This document shows positions 10,212-21,800 of a stretch of DNA of 64,000 bases, piece after piece (the first letter of the stretch is position 1; the number at the start of each line of letters is the position of its first letter). Under the pieces are notes generated by a model that had not been told where the DNA came from, did not search any database, and was given only the letters and a program-made list of their open reading frames with translations. The DNA is taken from NCBI GenBank assembly GCA_944470555.2, contig OX104134.1, positions 48,234,691 through 48,298,690 on the forward strand, in the 5' to 3' direction. Origin of the DNA: Heterobilharzia americana (lineage: Eukaryota; Platyhelminthes; Trematoda; Strigeidida; Schistosomatidae). The translations under genes were made by a program, and so were the position numbers.

Positions 10212-10487
10212 TTTGATTTTCTAATATAAAGCATTGAAAAACATTGACCATTCATTTTGCTTGGCTTCATTCAATTTACTCGTGCGACTATATTGAACCT
10301 CTTGTTTGATCGATGTCACTATTGTGCTTCGTTTCGGTTAGACACGGCACTAGCCGTTAAAACTGAGGGTTTGTAATCAAATTCGTGTATATATTTTGCT
10401 GCGAAGGACAATTTTCACAGGGCTCACTTGCTGTTTGAATACAAGTTCGTTGTTCGGCAACCGAGTGTTTTGGATTTAATTGGTTGA
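10212..10487 (+). repeat. ~276-bp short repeat, copy 1 (possible SINE or MITE)
   Basis: This unit recurs as the reverse complement at 14733-15009 in the right arm and independently at 36010-36286. The last ~165 bases are nearly identical between this copy and the distant one, while the first ~110 bases are clearly diverged. Both loci join it to CR1 C-terminal sequence but in opposite relative orientation, so it is not simply part of CR1. A segment around GGTTAGACACGGCACTAG and GAGGGTTTGTAATCAAATTC is faintly tRNA-like. That resemblance is weak and I do not claim a functional promoter. Confidence 0.6.
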
Positions 10488-10538
10488 GCTTTAGGTTTGG
10501 GAACTCTGGAGATTTGTACCATCGTGACGGGCTACTTA

Positions 10539-10789
10539 TCAGATTTGCTTTAACGTAGGCTCTTTATTTCTACTTTTCTCTTTCGGTTGACGATTTGGAT
10601 AATTCTCCTTTGGAATCTGGTTTCAGTGTCTGGGATATTCTGCTCCTTTCAGCATGCCTCATGATCATGTAAATCAAGCTTATAAATGAGTTCTCAATAC
10701 TAGATCTAGACATCTTAGGAAAGTCTTGCCGATGGACAATAACCCTAGATTTTCCAACACTTTGTGCGATGATAATTAAGTCAAAGTAG
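10539..10789. other. Short unassigned stretch inside the palindrome spacer
   Basis: This 250-base stretch lies between the inner end of the left arm and a decayed BEL fragment. I recognise neither coding sequence nor a repeat family in it. Confidence 0.4.
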
Positions 10790-12190
10790 GTGTTGATCGT
10801 ATCAGTGAGCATGGTTCATGAATTAAGCGTAATTATATTAATTGCCAGACACATGAAAGTTTATCATGGAAGAAAAGGCTGGAAAAAAACCGGATCAGTG
10901 TTGTATCGTTTGATCACACGTCGGGATCTGAGGATAAAGCGTGCAGTTATTCTAGAGACAGGAATGCCTGAAGTCAGTGCTATACAGAGCGCCTTAGCAG
11001 TGGACTTGAGAAGTTGTTTGGCTTTGATTGTGGACATCTCTCTGCCAAGGATAGGACCGATATACTTCGATGGTCAGCCCGGCAAAATAACACTGCCACA
11101 GACCGGTCATGTTGCAGACTCGAATTCACCGGTCAACCTGGAGGCTACTGTTAGTCGTAGACCTAAAGGTACACTAGGTAGATGTGCTAACGCAGCAGAA
11201 GGGGTTTTAATTGCTGGGAAGGAACCTGAGTTTGAGGACTTAGTGTGCTTTGTTGAGGAGAGAAAGAGCTAGAGTAGCTCGACAGAGATTGTTGATGCGA
11301 CGCGGCTTGAAAAGCAGCCGGAAGAGTTCTGACTCACAATCCAGCAGTAGGTAGCACTGCATTTTGGAAGGTACTGATCATTTAACAAGTGATAAGTCTA
11401 CACGCACTACCAGTCGCGTCTTATGTCCTGACTACTACAGCCTATCTGAGTGCTTGGAGCAAGATAAATTCACTAATTAAACTACCTTTCGCCGGGATCC
11501 GGATAACTACAACACGTCAGGTAATCTAGAGAGAGTATATGACCATGCGTTCAAGGATACCGACAGTTTTGTTGGGGTGCTTTCCGTAGTGGATGAAAGG
11601 GCTATCGAAATGCGGATCGTTCCGGGTTAGTCGACGGGCATTTTGAGAACTAGCTACCCTGACGTTTTGGAGAACGTGGCCTACCTTGTAGTTAGGAAAC
11701 GACTAAACGTGTACTTGAATGTCTCAGAAAACGATTAGCGAAGAATATTGATCTACTCAAGAGACATAGTGAAGTTATCAGTCTTTTTGGTGTATATTTT
11801 AGATTTGTAGCCGGGGTCATCGCCTCTGCCACTCACGTAAAAGAAATGCTCTTGCAAGTCAGGGCTCTGGAACACGTCAGATCAGCATCCCGTTTCATGC
11901 CAAGGAGCGTGATAACACAGGACAAGAGGCTGCTGAATGTTGATTAACCTTCCATCAATTCGATGCGGTCTCGTTGCCTTTCTGCGTGATCTTTGGGCTC
12001 AGGAACAACATGGCCAACCCCCATGTCGGAGAGCATAGTGCAACCAGAGAGGCTATAGGTGAACGTTTCTGTGTAGGTTATTTAGCTTTCACTGATGGCG
12101 CCTGTAATTCTCTTTCCTTATTTGACCGATTACGACAAGTCTCGCACCTGAGCAGGGTGATCAGCAACTGTCTACAGGTAGTATGGTAAC
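10790..12190 (+). pseudogene. Decayed BEL/Pao retrotransposon fragment (gag to RT)
   Basis: The frame 10790-11272 holds LPRIGPIYFDGQPGK, which matches the start of a BEL gag domain. After an internal deletion it continues with GKEPEFEDLVCFVEER, the gag C-terminal block also seen in the better copy at 38620-38922. Around 11830-11900 the sequence THVKEMLLQVRALEH matches the RT block seen as EEVFMQVKVPEFDR at about 40600. At 11974-12189 a palm-like region reads SLPFCVIFGLRN and ends in FDRLRQVSH; the usual FYVDD active site is degraded to FCVGY. Stops and frameshifts run throughout. It sits in the spacer of the palindrome and ends where a CR1 tail begins. Confidence 0.75.
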
Positions 12191-12196
12191 AAATAA

Positions 12197-14728
12197 TAAT
12201 AAATAAATCTTTATTCTCATATTAGTAATATAACATGGGATAAACCGGTTCGTAGGCATCACCACATTGATAAATGCCAGAAAATTTACGAGATTTCACA
12301 GGATCTGAAGGGTATGGAGTGGAGGCTATTAAATTGGATTAAAAACATCAGGTTACATAAGTCATGAAATGTCCGAGAAAATACCACTTTTCGGCATATG
12401 CAGAGTGTTAAAGTTTGGATCATTTTCAGCCAACTTTCTTTTTTCACCATTAGTGGCACCAATATCGCGCGAAATCCCAAATCTCCGTTACAAGCACTCG
12501 ACTGGTTTAGCTCGTCTTCGCGAGGCCCCGATACGCTATATAAACGTCTACTTTAACATGAATTCTTATGCCTATAGCTTCGGAGACCGAAACAGCCCAC
12601 ACTGACAATACTGAGAACCTGTAAGTCTCCACATAATCACGTAGTCCAAGTGAATATCTATTCAAGTGTTACCATTCATAGCAATATAGATTTAAGCCAT
12701 CAGAACAAGATATTGTGGTGCAAAGGAATAAACATTTGAAAAATCTGCGGACCAATGGCACTGAGTTTTACATGGAGTTCAAGTTAAAGTGCGCGGCATT
12801 GTCAAGGAGGTATATTCACTGTTAGACGAAATACCAGAGAAGTCCGCTCCCTAGCATTATTGTATGTTCACTTTAAAGTTAATAGATGAGTTGATCACCT
12901 GGATTTTACTGTCTGTACGGATTTTCGATGCCATTGTGACAGTCCAGAAATTTGTGTAATTCGAGGATCGATATATGTTCATATGGTGAGAGGGTCGAGT
13001 GAGTGAATGGACGGTAATTTAGTGGGGGCACAGTTTCATTGCTTCGAAAAGAAGTGGAAAGTTAAGAATTGGTAACGTATATCCCTCATTTGTGTCCTTT
13101 TGTCATCATTGAAGGTTATCTTGGTGATGTGGGTATTCGGGGATCCGGGTTACACCCTTCGATCGTTTAACGTTCAGATTTCCGGATTATTCGGTAAGTT
13201 TCCATCATGGTCCAGTTTCTTCATAGTCTAACGATATCTCCACGTTGCAACTATCTGAAATTTTGGTAGAAAAACAACAGAAGCAGGCGTGGCCTCTGCA
13301 CCTTTGAGGTTGAAAATTGTTTATATATTGAGAGTTCCTAATATATCTGCAGTTCTAGTTACAGTATTAGTGATGCTTTTTGTGGTGCTGTCCCGCGGTG
13401 TAGAGTTAAGCTGTCTTATAAACCCAGTCAAAGTGCTTGATTCCCGTACCTCCCTAGGCAAGTTGTTCCATATCTGAGCATATTTTATCACAAAAAAGTT
13501 CTCCCTAGTGACTGTTCTGAGACGCCCAATTGCTATTGTCGCAGTTACATTTCTCAACGTATATGAAGTCTCGTTTGTGGACCACATGTCTGTGAATGCG
13601 CTATAAGTTAACTTGCTAAGGAGCTCATAAAACGGTATCAGGTTCAGTCTCAGCCTTCGTTTCCACAGAGGCCGAAGTCCTGGGATGTTGCACCTGGTGG
13701 CATATTTTACGTCCTTCTTCGTGTTGATTATTCTCATCATGAAGTACCTCTGCACTCTGACTTTCAGCCTATCCGTAACCCTTATACTGCTGTATATAAA
13801 GGGACAATATTTGAGCAGTGGTCGGACACATGTTTTATACAAGATAACTCTAGATTCAGTGCTGTAGAAGTTCCGTAGTAAGAAACCTACCAGTTTACGT
13901 GATTTCGACGCCTGCGTGGATACGTGCTCAGAGAAGGCTAGGTTGTGAGAATATCGGAGCCCCGAGTCTTGTATAGACTTCAGTTTTTGGGAGTGAATGT
14001 CCGGCTACTACCAAGTTTAGTTAAAGTCCATGGTCACCTATGCATATCCAGCCACATTTTTCTGTGTTAAATTCTAGTCACCAGGTGTTGCAGCATCTGT
14101 CAACATATCTTAGTTCCCCTTGCATAGTGCTAATGGTCAGGGTTAAGTCACTGCTAAGGCATGTGTATAATACATTCAGGTCATCCGTATATAAAAATGG
14201 CTTGCCTACCTTGAAAACTCACATATGTTATTGATGTGTGTTATGAAGAGAAGTGGACCCAAGACGCTGCCCTGGACAACACCACTGGTTATTGGTTTAG
14301 GCTTTGGGATAGTTGAGCCAACTTTTGTTATTTGGAAGCGGTTACGGAGAAAGGATTTTAACCAGTCTAAAGGTGGATTACAGGTCCCAACGGATCTTAG
14401 CCTACTGAACAGCAAGTTGTGTGGGACTCTGTCGAAGGCTTCAGTGGCGTCGAAGTAGGGTATTATCACTACCTTTTTCTGACCCCCTTCGCTGGTGATC
14501 TCGTCATAAAAGTCAAACAGGTTTATAGTGCAAGATCATCGTTTCAAAAGACGATATTGCCACGAGTTCATATGGTTAGATTTCAGTAGGTAATCAGACA
14601 CTTGGTTTATAATCAACTTTTCTAAAATCCTTGAGGTGGCCGGGGTTATGCTAATTGGCCTCTAAATGCTATCCCCAGCCCTAAGTAGACCGTCACGATG
14701 GTACAAATCTCCAGAGTTCCCAAACCTA
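12197..14728 (-). pseudogene. 5'-truncated CR1 element (family D) in the palindrome spacer
   Basis: Read on the minus strand, this copy starts within RT, just before a YRPISIT-like block (written RPISIT, after a stop). It continues through FDATEAFDRVPH and GVVQGSVLGPLLF in the frame 14206-14469. The active-site box YTDD lies at about 14180-14191, after a frameshift. The C-terminal region is in the frame 13321-13842. A ~1.1-kb 3' UTR (about 13260-12200) ends in an ATT-type tail at 12197. The frames are broken, so it is inactive. Its 3' terminal motif resembles that of CR1-A. Its 5' edge abuts the short repeat at 14733, and the first ~46 bases lie inside the inverted-repeat arm. Confidence 0.85.
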
Positions 14729-14732
14729 AAGC

Positions 14733-15009
14733 TCAACCAATTAAATCCAAAACACTCGGTTGCCGAACAACGAACTTGTATTCAAACAGCAAGTGAGCCC
14801 TGTGAAAATTGTCCTTCGCAGCAAAATATATACACGAATTTGATTACAAACCCTCAGTTTTAACGGCTAGTGCCGTGTCTAACCGAAACGAAGCACAATA
14901 GTGACATCGATCAAAACAAGAGGTTCAATATAGTCGCACGAGTAAATTGAATGAAGCCAAGCAAAATGAATGGTCAATGTTTTTCAATGCTTTATATTAG
15001 AAAATCAAA
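14733..15009 (-). repeat. ~277-bp short repeat, copy 2 (right arm)
   Basis: This is the mirror copy of 10212-10487, with one extra T in a short homopolymer. It lies between the truncated CR1-D and the CR1 C-terminal fragment that follows on the plus strand. Confidence 0.6.
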
Positions 15010-15014
15010 ATGCG

Positions 15015-15530
15015 CGCAACAGATAAATGAACGTTGACGACAAACTTGAGATTGAGGGTGTGCAGAGGTACTTTACACCCAGGCTGCTTGGTTATGAATG
15101 TGGTCAGGATTATGCATCTCGGTGCATGTTGCTTGGTCTGCAACCACTTTGGATGAGACGTCTTAAGACTTACCCTCAAGATCTTACACAAAATATCCTT
15201 CACAGCTAGTGAGGAAGTCCGTCTCACACCTGAAGGTTGCTACAGTCTTCGCAATCAAGCCTACATTGTTGAAATGAAATCTTTTAGAACATCCCTCCGA
15301 GCTGACTTCTTCCCTATCAAATACCCGAAAATATGTAACCATCTTCCTGTTGACATCAGAGCTTCGAGCTCAACTATTCGGTTTAGTCGCATGTTAGAAA
15401 GATTCCTATTCTCTGGCAAACTCCCCAACATACAGCGCGAATCACAACTATGTCTCACAACACTCATTACAATAGGCCCCTTAAATGCATGAGGTGACGT
15501 GCCCTGATCGGCAAATCCACACTCTTCCCC
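15015..15530 (+). pseudogene. CR1 ORF2 C-terminal fragment, right-arm copy
   Basis: This is the mirror of 9690-10205. The plus-strand frames at 15027-15209 and 15274-15492 carry the CR1 post-RT region, separated by a frameshift at about 15210. The bridging bases read CYSLRNQAY in another frame, a typical conserved spot of CR1 C-termini. No RT palm is present. Confidence 0.8.
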
Positions 15531-16857
15531 ATTACATCCCAGGGACATTTAGGACTACTACGTTGATTAAGTTGTTCATCTATACCTCCCACTTATTACA
15601 ACCACTAATGGAGACACCCTAGGATTTGGCCCCTCGAAAATGGCATTTCCAAAACACAGTGAATAGCGCGTTTTTAATGAGAATATAGGCACGAAACCTA
15701 GGACTATACATTTAATAGCGGGTATGACGCCACGTACATAAGTTTAGGTTTAGGTATAATTACCTTCCTTGTGCCTTGGTATCCCGCTCTCTGTTTTCTC
15801 TATTCTTATTATAAATCGAATCTTGGAAACCTGCAATTAGACCGGAATTACGATATTTCGTCAGTACCTTTCCTAGATATCACTGCATCCGTCTTCAAGC
15901 AACTCCTATGCAATCGTGCGGTTTGTTATGAACATCCTTATGGCATCACACGAAGGTACTTCGAAGAAGCCTTTTGACGTTTATTAATCCACTGTCTAAT
16001 GGACTGGCGCCGTTTCGTCCATTGCAGCCGTAAGCAACACATAAAGATGCAGAAAAATGCTTACAAATTTATCTACAGAAACGGATTCTTTCAATCGACC
16101 TCGAAGCTCAGAGAAATGTGGCAAATATTCACCCAGCTATTGAGCACAAGGCAGGGCTACATGGCGGCTACTGCGGACATATGTCCAATTCAGCATTAAT
16201 AAACAAAAGTGGATCGTTTCATCAGGAAGGTGACATATCGTTATCAGTATTATTTATCGTTGTCTATACAGTATATCTTGACGTGTCAATTAACCCGGAG
16301 ATGCATGCCCTCTGAAAAACACATTGAATCTGCCGTGGTACTTTGCTCAATATATGTGGTCCTTCAAATTAAAGCAGTTGAATAATTTAGCCAGTGTCAC
16401 TTTTTCCGAGCAGGAAATTGCTGAGTTACTTCCTCTTCTTTTTGAGTGATGATTTTACATATTCATTAGACAAGACTATCATTTCTGTCAGATAACTTAA
16501 AAACATAACGAAGATTCTAAATTTAGATTAAAGTGTACCGATCGTGTGTGGTGTGAAGCTTTCTTTTTTCTTCAGACTGGGGATTTCCACTACCTGGAAT
16601 GAAGAGATGATGAAACATTTTTGTAGAAGAAAATATTACCGGAGACTTTCCACCACTAATTGTTATAGGCGTATCTGTAAAAATGATATGCACCTGTAAA
16701 TCCGGGAATGGATTATTATTATCATCATTATATTTATCTTTCCGCACGAATTCCGTACTGGAGGGTTTATATACACTATGTTACGTGATCACTAGTAGTT
16801 GGCAGGAAATTTATAGAAAGTGCGAAAATGGAACAACTTGCAGACATGGTCGTTCAA
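15531..16857. other. Unassigned part of the right arm
   Basis: The stretch mirrors 8368-9690. It contains a few open frames of 65-68 codons with no recognisable domain and a short ATT/ATC microsatellite near 16712-16730. It may be CR1 3' UTR for the fragment just upstream, but I cannot prove this. Confidence 0.4.
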
Positions 16858-16929
16858 TATAAATAACCTCTTTCTCTTCAAAGTTGTTTACAAGGCAGGA
16901 AGAGACTAGACGAGCCGGTGTGCTTCCAC

Positions 16930-19092
16930 TGCATCGTTGGAACTTTGGCAGATGAAGCTGAAAGCCCATGGCTTTACATGTGGTGGTGGCCGTTTCATAT
17001 ATATGTATACACATGTATATACACGCATAACCAGGTCACGGCAGATAAAGCTGAGGACAACACATTGAAAGCAGTGCCATACTCACCGTGAGCCACCTTG
17101 CTTGATGACGAGTACGAAATGCCCCTTGGTCGCGTATATCGAGCACCGCACCCAACAGCGGAAATGTATGCGCTTCTAGCTAAATCATTGATTAGTGCTT
17201 CCTCACATAGTGTGAATTTAGAGTTGATTGCTGGCTATTTCAATCTTTACAAAGCCAACTGGATGGCTGGTTGTGATCCGCAGTGCTTCGATGACACACT
17301 TACAGTGACAGATGTCTGTGGTTGGGGCAATATGTCCACACACTTGCTCACGGTGACGACATTTTAGGCTTGGTATTTCGCAATGGCACCACTCCCAGAA
17401 ACTGCTTGTGTCAGTTGTGAATTTTCCAACGGTGAGCACAGACTGGTATTCGGCTGTCTGCCTATCCCAGCACTCAAAACGTGCAGCAAGCAAGCTTTAT
17501 GGGAACTGCTTACGAAGCATCTTCGGTTCTCCCCATGGAATTACTATCTCACCACTGACTCGGTTGCAACCACGGTGTCCATTTTTATAAGAAAGTCGTG
17601 TCATGTCTGGACACTGTCGCTCCTGCGAAAACAGTGAAACTGCACAGCCACGCAGAATACATTCCGTCTGTGTGCCGCGAAAAGCTCTGGCAACTGTGGA
17701 ATTTGTGCCAATTCACTGAGGATTCCTGCTCGTTGCACGCAATCCGTGATACGCTGGAATCAGTCAAAAACGTACATTCGTGGGAGGCCTAAAATGGGGA
17801 GTTAGAGGCTCTTGGAGCTAGCTCGAAGATACGCAGCCTAACGTCACTTCCTAAGAAACGTCTTCAAAAAACAAAAGATATATAGTACATCCTTCAAGCG
17901 AGATGGTCTATAAAAAGGCAGTCATGGCTGGCGATTAATCTGGTGACTGCTTTGAAAATTTCAGCTTCGAAACGCGTACTCAGTACTCATCTTGTGATTG
18001 TGGTATTTGCCAGCAAAAACATAACTGAAGCGGCTGAAAACCTAAGACCTACAAAAGGAATGGAATAGATGGTCACAATTCAGTAGCTCTAAGGACTAGT
18101 GGGCAGGGCATTCCCTTGATTTCGCCTAAGTTGTTCACCCTTTCATTGGAAACTGGAACGTATCCTAGTGGATGAAAAACTAGCCTTGTAATTCAACACT
18201 ACAAATCTGGAGACAAAGTTGGTGTTAGCGACTATAGACCCAGCAACTACAGACCTCGGTCCCACCGCGAATTATAGAAGTCGCAAAAGGTATTGTGTGT
18301 GATTACATAGTTGCAGAAGGTTTCGTCAAAAGGTCTCAGCGGGCCTTTATGAAAAACATACATTACACGTCGTTTTGACTTCTTCAATCTCATCACCAGT
18401 AGTCGTGGGGCACTCAAAATAGTTCCCGTCCTGTATTTCGATGCATTGAAAGCATGTCACACGGTTTTGCACATTATACCGCCAAAACGCTAAAGGTGGT
18501 AGGTGATTGCAATCCTCTACTAAGTTGAAGTCATTTCCACATGGTCACACAGAAATAACAGAAGTCAACTCCGTTCTATCTACCCCGAGATACATCACAA
18601 GTGAAGCCGTGCAACGTAGCGTCCCCGGGCCTCTTTTGTTCACTATCTACATTAACAGTGTTTGCAATTGCCTTGCCAAGGGTGACGTGCTTCCATACGT
18701 CAACGACCTAAACATCGTTCACTCCTCGTATGGCCACGAGCTAAGTGACATGCTGGCCACCTTTCTACGTGAAGTGAAAGAGGTTTCTTCCTAGTGTGCT
18801 GGTACTCTTCTGCAGTTCAACATCAACAAATGCGAATGGATCTGCATTGGCAACAGTAACCTCGACTTGATATGTGACAACAGTTACCGAAAACTGGATC
18901 CGTCTCCGATCTACAGATATGGTATCTCACTGGCCTAACTTCTTCTGTACAAGCGAGGTGTTGCAGAGCAAGGCACCACAGGCCCCTGGGATGTACCATT
19001 CGTAATTTCTATGGTACTGAACCAAGCGTTCTACTATACAGAGTGTGCATCTGCCCAAGTCTAGAATGCTGCCAGCTTGTTATAAGTGGCCC
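16930..19092 (+). pseudogene. CR1-B ORF2 fragment, right-arm copy and continuation
   Basis: The plus strand carries decayed endonuclease from about 16980, including an ATACACATGTATATACAC expansion near 17005-17025. GRVYRAPHP follows at about 17125 and LIAGYFN at about 17225. The RT palm is at 18507-18794, with YVND in place of YADD at about 18696. Beyond the window's mirrored part it continues with LQFNINKCEWICIGNSN at about 18815, the usual post-palm block, and fades near 19092. Stops and frame changes are frequent. The better relative at 53790-56524 identifies the family. It cannot be active. Confidence 0.82.
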
Positions 19093-21800
19093 TACGTCTA
19101 CAAATAGACATCACACATCTAAACACCTGTAGTAGTTTCAAGTGAGAGAAACAGAAAGGTCATTTTGATGTGCATAAATTGAAGTGTACGTGCAGATCAG
19201 ATGAGTCTAAGAAGATCGGAATGCCTCTCTTCACACTTTGTCTTGTGTGATATATCGCTCTCCGGCTTCTGCTAGTGCTTTCCTATTTTCTTCTCTCTTC
19301 AGCTCAAGCTTGAGAGGATCTTAAGCACAATTTTGGCCACAAAATATCAACTTACTGAAAATGCCACTGAGTACATAATATTGGAAGTTATTGAAAGAGT
19401 TCTTCAACTTATTTGCCCGCACCGATATCCGATTTTTTGAAGGTTTGCACAACAAACCCACCCGCTCACTGGCATCCTAAACGTTACCCCATACTCAAGC
19501 TCGACTACAACGCCTAGTTCAGGGATCCCAGACGGTCATAATGGTAGCGAAAATCTAGACAGACAATTTAGTCCAAGAGATCAAGTCACCTAGTGACTCT
19601 GGATGCGAAAACATTATCCAGCACTTTATTTCGTTTGACTCCGTCTGATAGATCATTAATAGCCAAAATACCTCGTTGATAATGGTTCCAGCTCCCCCAG
19701 TCGGCATTTACGCAGGGCGAAACGGGAGGCCGCGTTGGAGATTGTAGTGAAAACTCGGGTGGAAATTGAAGCAAAACGCGCGGTCCAACAGCCTTTTCCC
19801 AGGATTTTGCGTCGAGTTTCTTTGCTGCCACGTTCTCCCCCCTTTCTCCGCTGAATGTCCCACGTTCCCCCGAAATGCAACACGTTTCCTAATGAAATGC
19901 CCCCGGTTTTTCTGCTCAACTTTCATTTTTGCACGAAGTACCCCACGTTTTTTGGCTTCGTCTTGCGTTTTATTCGGTTTAGCCTGTCACCCTTGCTAAT
20001 CTTCATCCCCTGTTGCAAACGTTTGGCCTACAATGTATTACTCCAGGGAGGTTATACGCTATTCCCAACTACCCTATTTAGTCTTGATCGCGCATGCAAA
20101 ATTACCGAGGAAAAATTGCATGTACCTCGGTTAGCCAAAACCTGCATGAATGCAAGGGTTCCATTAACGCAAGAAAGTAAAGTTACACACTAGGCATGCA
20201 TTTATTCCAAGACCAAGTTTTTCGTGGTTTCTCGCAACAAGGATTCAGCCATCTCTTCCTTCAGTGAAGTTGAATATTGGAGTCCGACGGCACTCAGTGT
20301 CCACGTTTTCTACGCTCTAAACGTGAGTGTAACTGCGATAATTAGTCGAGCTTACCTTGGCAGATATTCGTCTCCCTATCCTCCCACCTTCCTTGTCTCC
20401 TAGGCTGTGGAACCAATCTTTCATGGACTTTCAGTCGTCGCTGTCAAAGTTGCTCGCACCTTCCAGTTGCGTGAGATGGAGATTCTCAGTTGTCCCTGGG
20501 AAGCATAAGTTGCGTATGCAAATGACAACTTACTTCTAGCAGCCATTTCTGCCTGTGTGTTTGGCTCCTTCCTTTGACTCCTCACGAGCCTAAGACAGTT
20601 GGTTTGTGAACACCGTTTTAAAGATTTGACCCAACTTTGCAGAGAGTGTCATCTTCATATTACTGCAATTAAGGTTGCGCGATACCGCATGCTACGTGGG
20701 TTGATCCACTTATTAGTACAGCTGATGAGGCTACTACGGAAATCCGCCTGAGCAGGTTTCATCTCCAGTACTTTCAGTCCCCCAACGGATGTCACAAGTT
20801 GACCAGGACCAAGCGCAATTTTCGGAACAACTGGAGGCGCCAGGGCTTGTTAGTACCTCAACAAACGGATAATTAGTTGATTCTGCTCCCTCATCTCCCT
20901 GTAGCTCATGGGCGTAACCCAAAAGTCGAGGAACACATTCACCATGGTTTCCCCGCCAGGTTCAATTAATCCGGCATTTTCAAGGAGGTTGTAGTAAGGG
21001 CTGTAAGGAGATGAAGTCGATCGTCCGGCTGAATTCCCTTTCGTTGGGTATGTGATAGGTGACCAAGGGCGAAACATCGACAAGTTAGTTGGGAAAACTT
21101 GTGTTATAGGTGTAGTGCTGGCAACTTCCGTTTTTCGCCCGCTGAAGTTTGAGGTGCGTGATAGTTTGAAACCTACATGTTCGGTGCATTTGTCAGCTCT
21201 AAGGAGCCACGGTAGCTGACTTTGAAGCTGGGGTTCTTCATGATTGAAGAAGGCCAGTTTACCGAGCTAGCAGTTTGTCATTGAAAATTCAATTGCAAAA
21301 TCAGTTGTAAATGATATACGTCTTCCTTGGTACTTTTGACATGGGTTGCACGTTGGTGGGAGCGAAAGATGAAGATGCCGAAGTGAGCTGTGATACTTCG
21401 CTACACATCTTCACGGCTTCCACCGCCATGGCATGTGTGTCTGAGGGTGTAAAGTGTTAGCGCCTAATTACGCTTTTAACGCTCTGCACGTGTGTGTTGA
21501 TTTAGGTCCAACCATACAGGGATTTGATGTGCCTCCATTTACCACCTGAAGCCAGGTTATACCGATCGAGGGTGTATTTTAGCTTCAAAGACCTGTCTGA
21601 GCCAGTGACACAAACTACTCCCTACCCCTCAGGTATGCCACCATGATCTCATTACCTTCCATCTGGAAAGAGGGAGGGATAACTTGGTATTACGGCGTTA
21701 AACAAAGACAATGGAAGCCGTTGGAACATCATTTCTCGCTAGTGTGCAGGCAGTGCAAAAGTCATCTAAATAAATATATCAAGGGAAGTTAAATGTGAAC
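19093..21800. other. 2.7-kb stretch without recognisable genes
   Basis: I find no transposon domain, RNA gene or credible host exon here. Around 19790-20000 the plus strand is pyrimidine and homopolymer rich (runs such as CCCCCC and TTTTTT). The longest frame (19855-20193, plus, 112 codons) looks like low-information translation of that sequence. The rest has only short random-looking frames. Confidence 0.4.

Larger units (their letters stand above)
8368..10538 (+). repeat. Inner segment of the left arm of the giant inverted repeat
   Basis: This segment is the reverse complement of 14682-16857. Paired positions add to 25221 or 25222, with single-base indels at about 8655 and 10312 and a substitution at about 10530. 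It holds a CR1 C-terminal fragment and a ~276-bp short repeat, listed separately. The part from 8368 to about 9700 has no recognisable coding region. A short TGATAATAATAAT microsatellite lies near 8490. Homology ends at 10538, where the two arms enter different sequence. Confidence 0.95.
14682..18796 (-). repeat. Right arm of the giant inverted repeat (uninterrupted)
   Basis: This 4.1-kb arm is the reverse complement of 8368-10538 and 1-1939 placed side by side. It therefore preserves the state before the 6.4-kb CR1-A insertion; the empty site is at about 16855-16862, in the bases ATATTGAACGACC on the complementary strand. Only about five differences from the left arm are visible by eye. The arm may continue beyond 18796, because its partner is cut by the window edge. 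Confidence 0.95.

Noticed and set aside
15999..16315. 65-68-codon frames in the arms as small genes because they occur twice
   Set aside because: They are duplicated only because the arms are an inverted repeat. There is no independent copy or domain.
20708..20745. CTGATGAG followed by GAAA near 20717, a possible hammerhead ribozyme
   Set aside because: The bases between the two core elements cannot form a stem II hairpin, and there is no PLE or retrozyme context.
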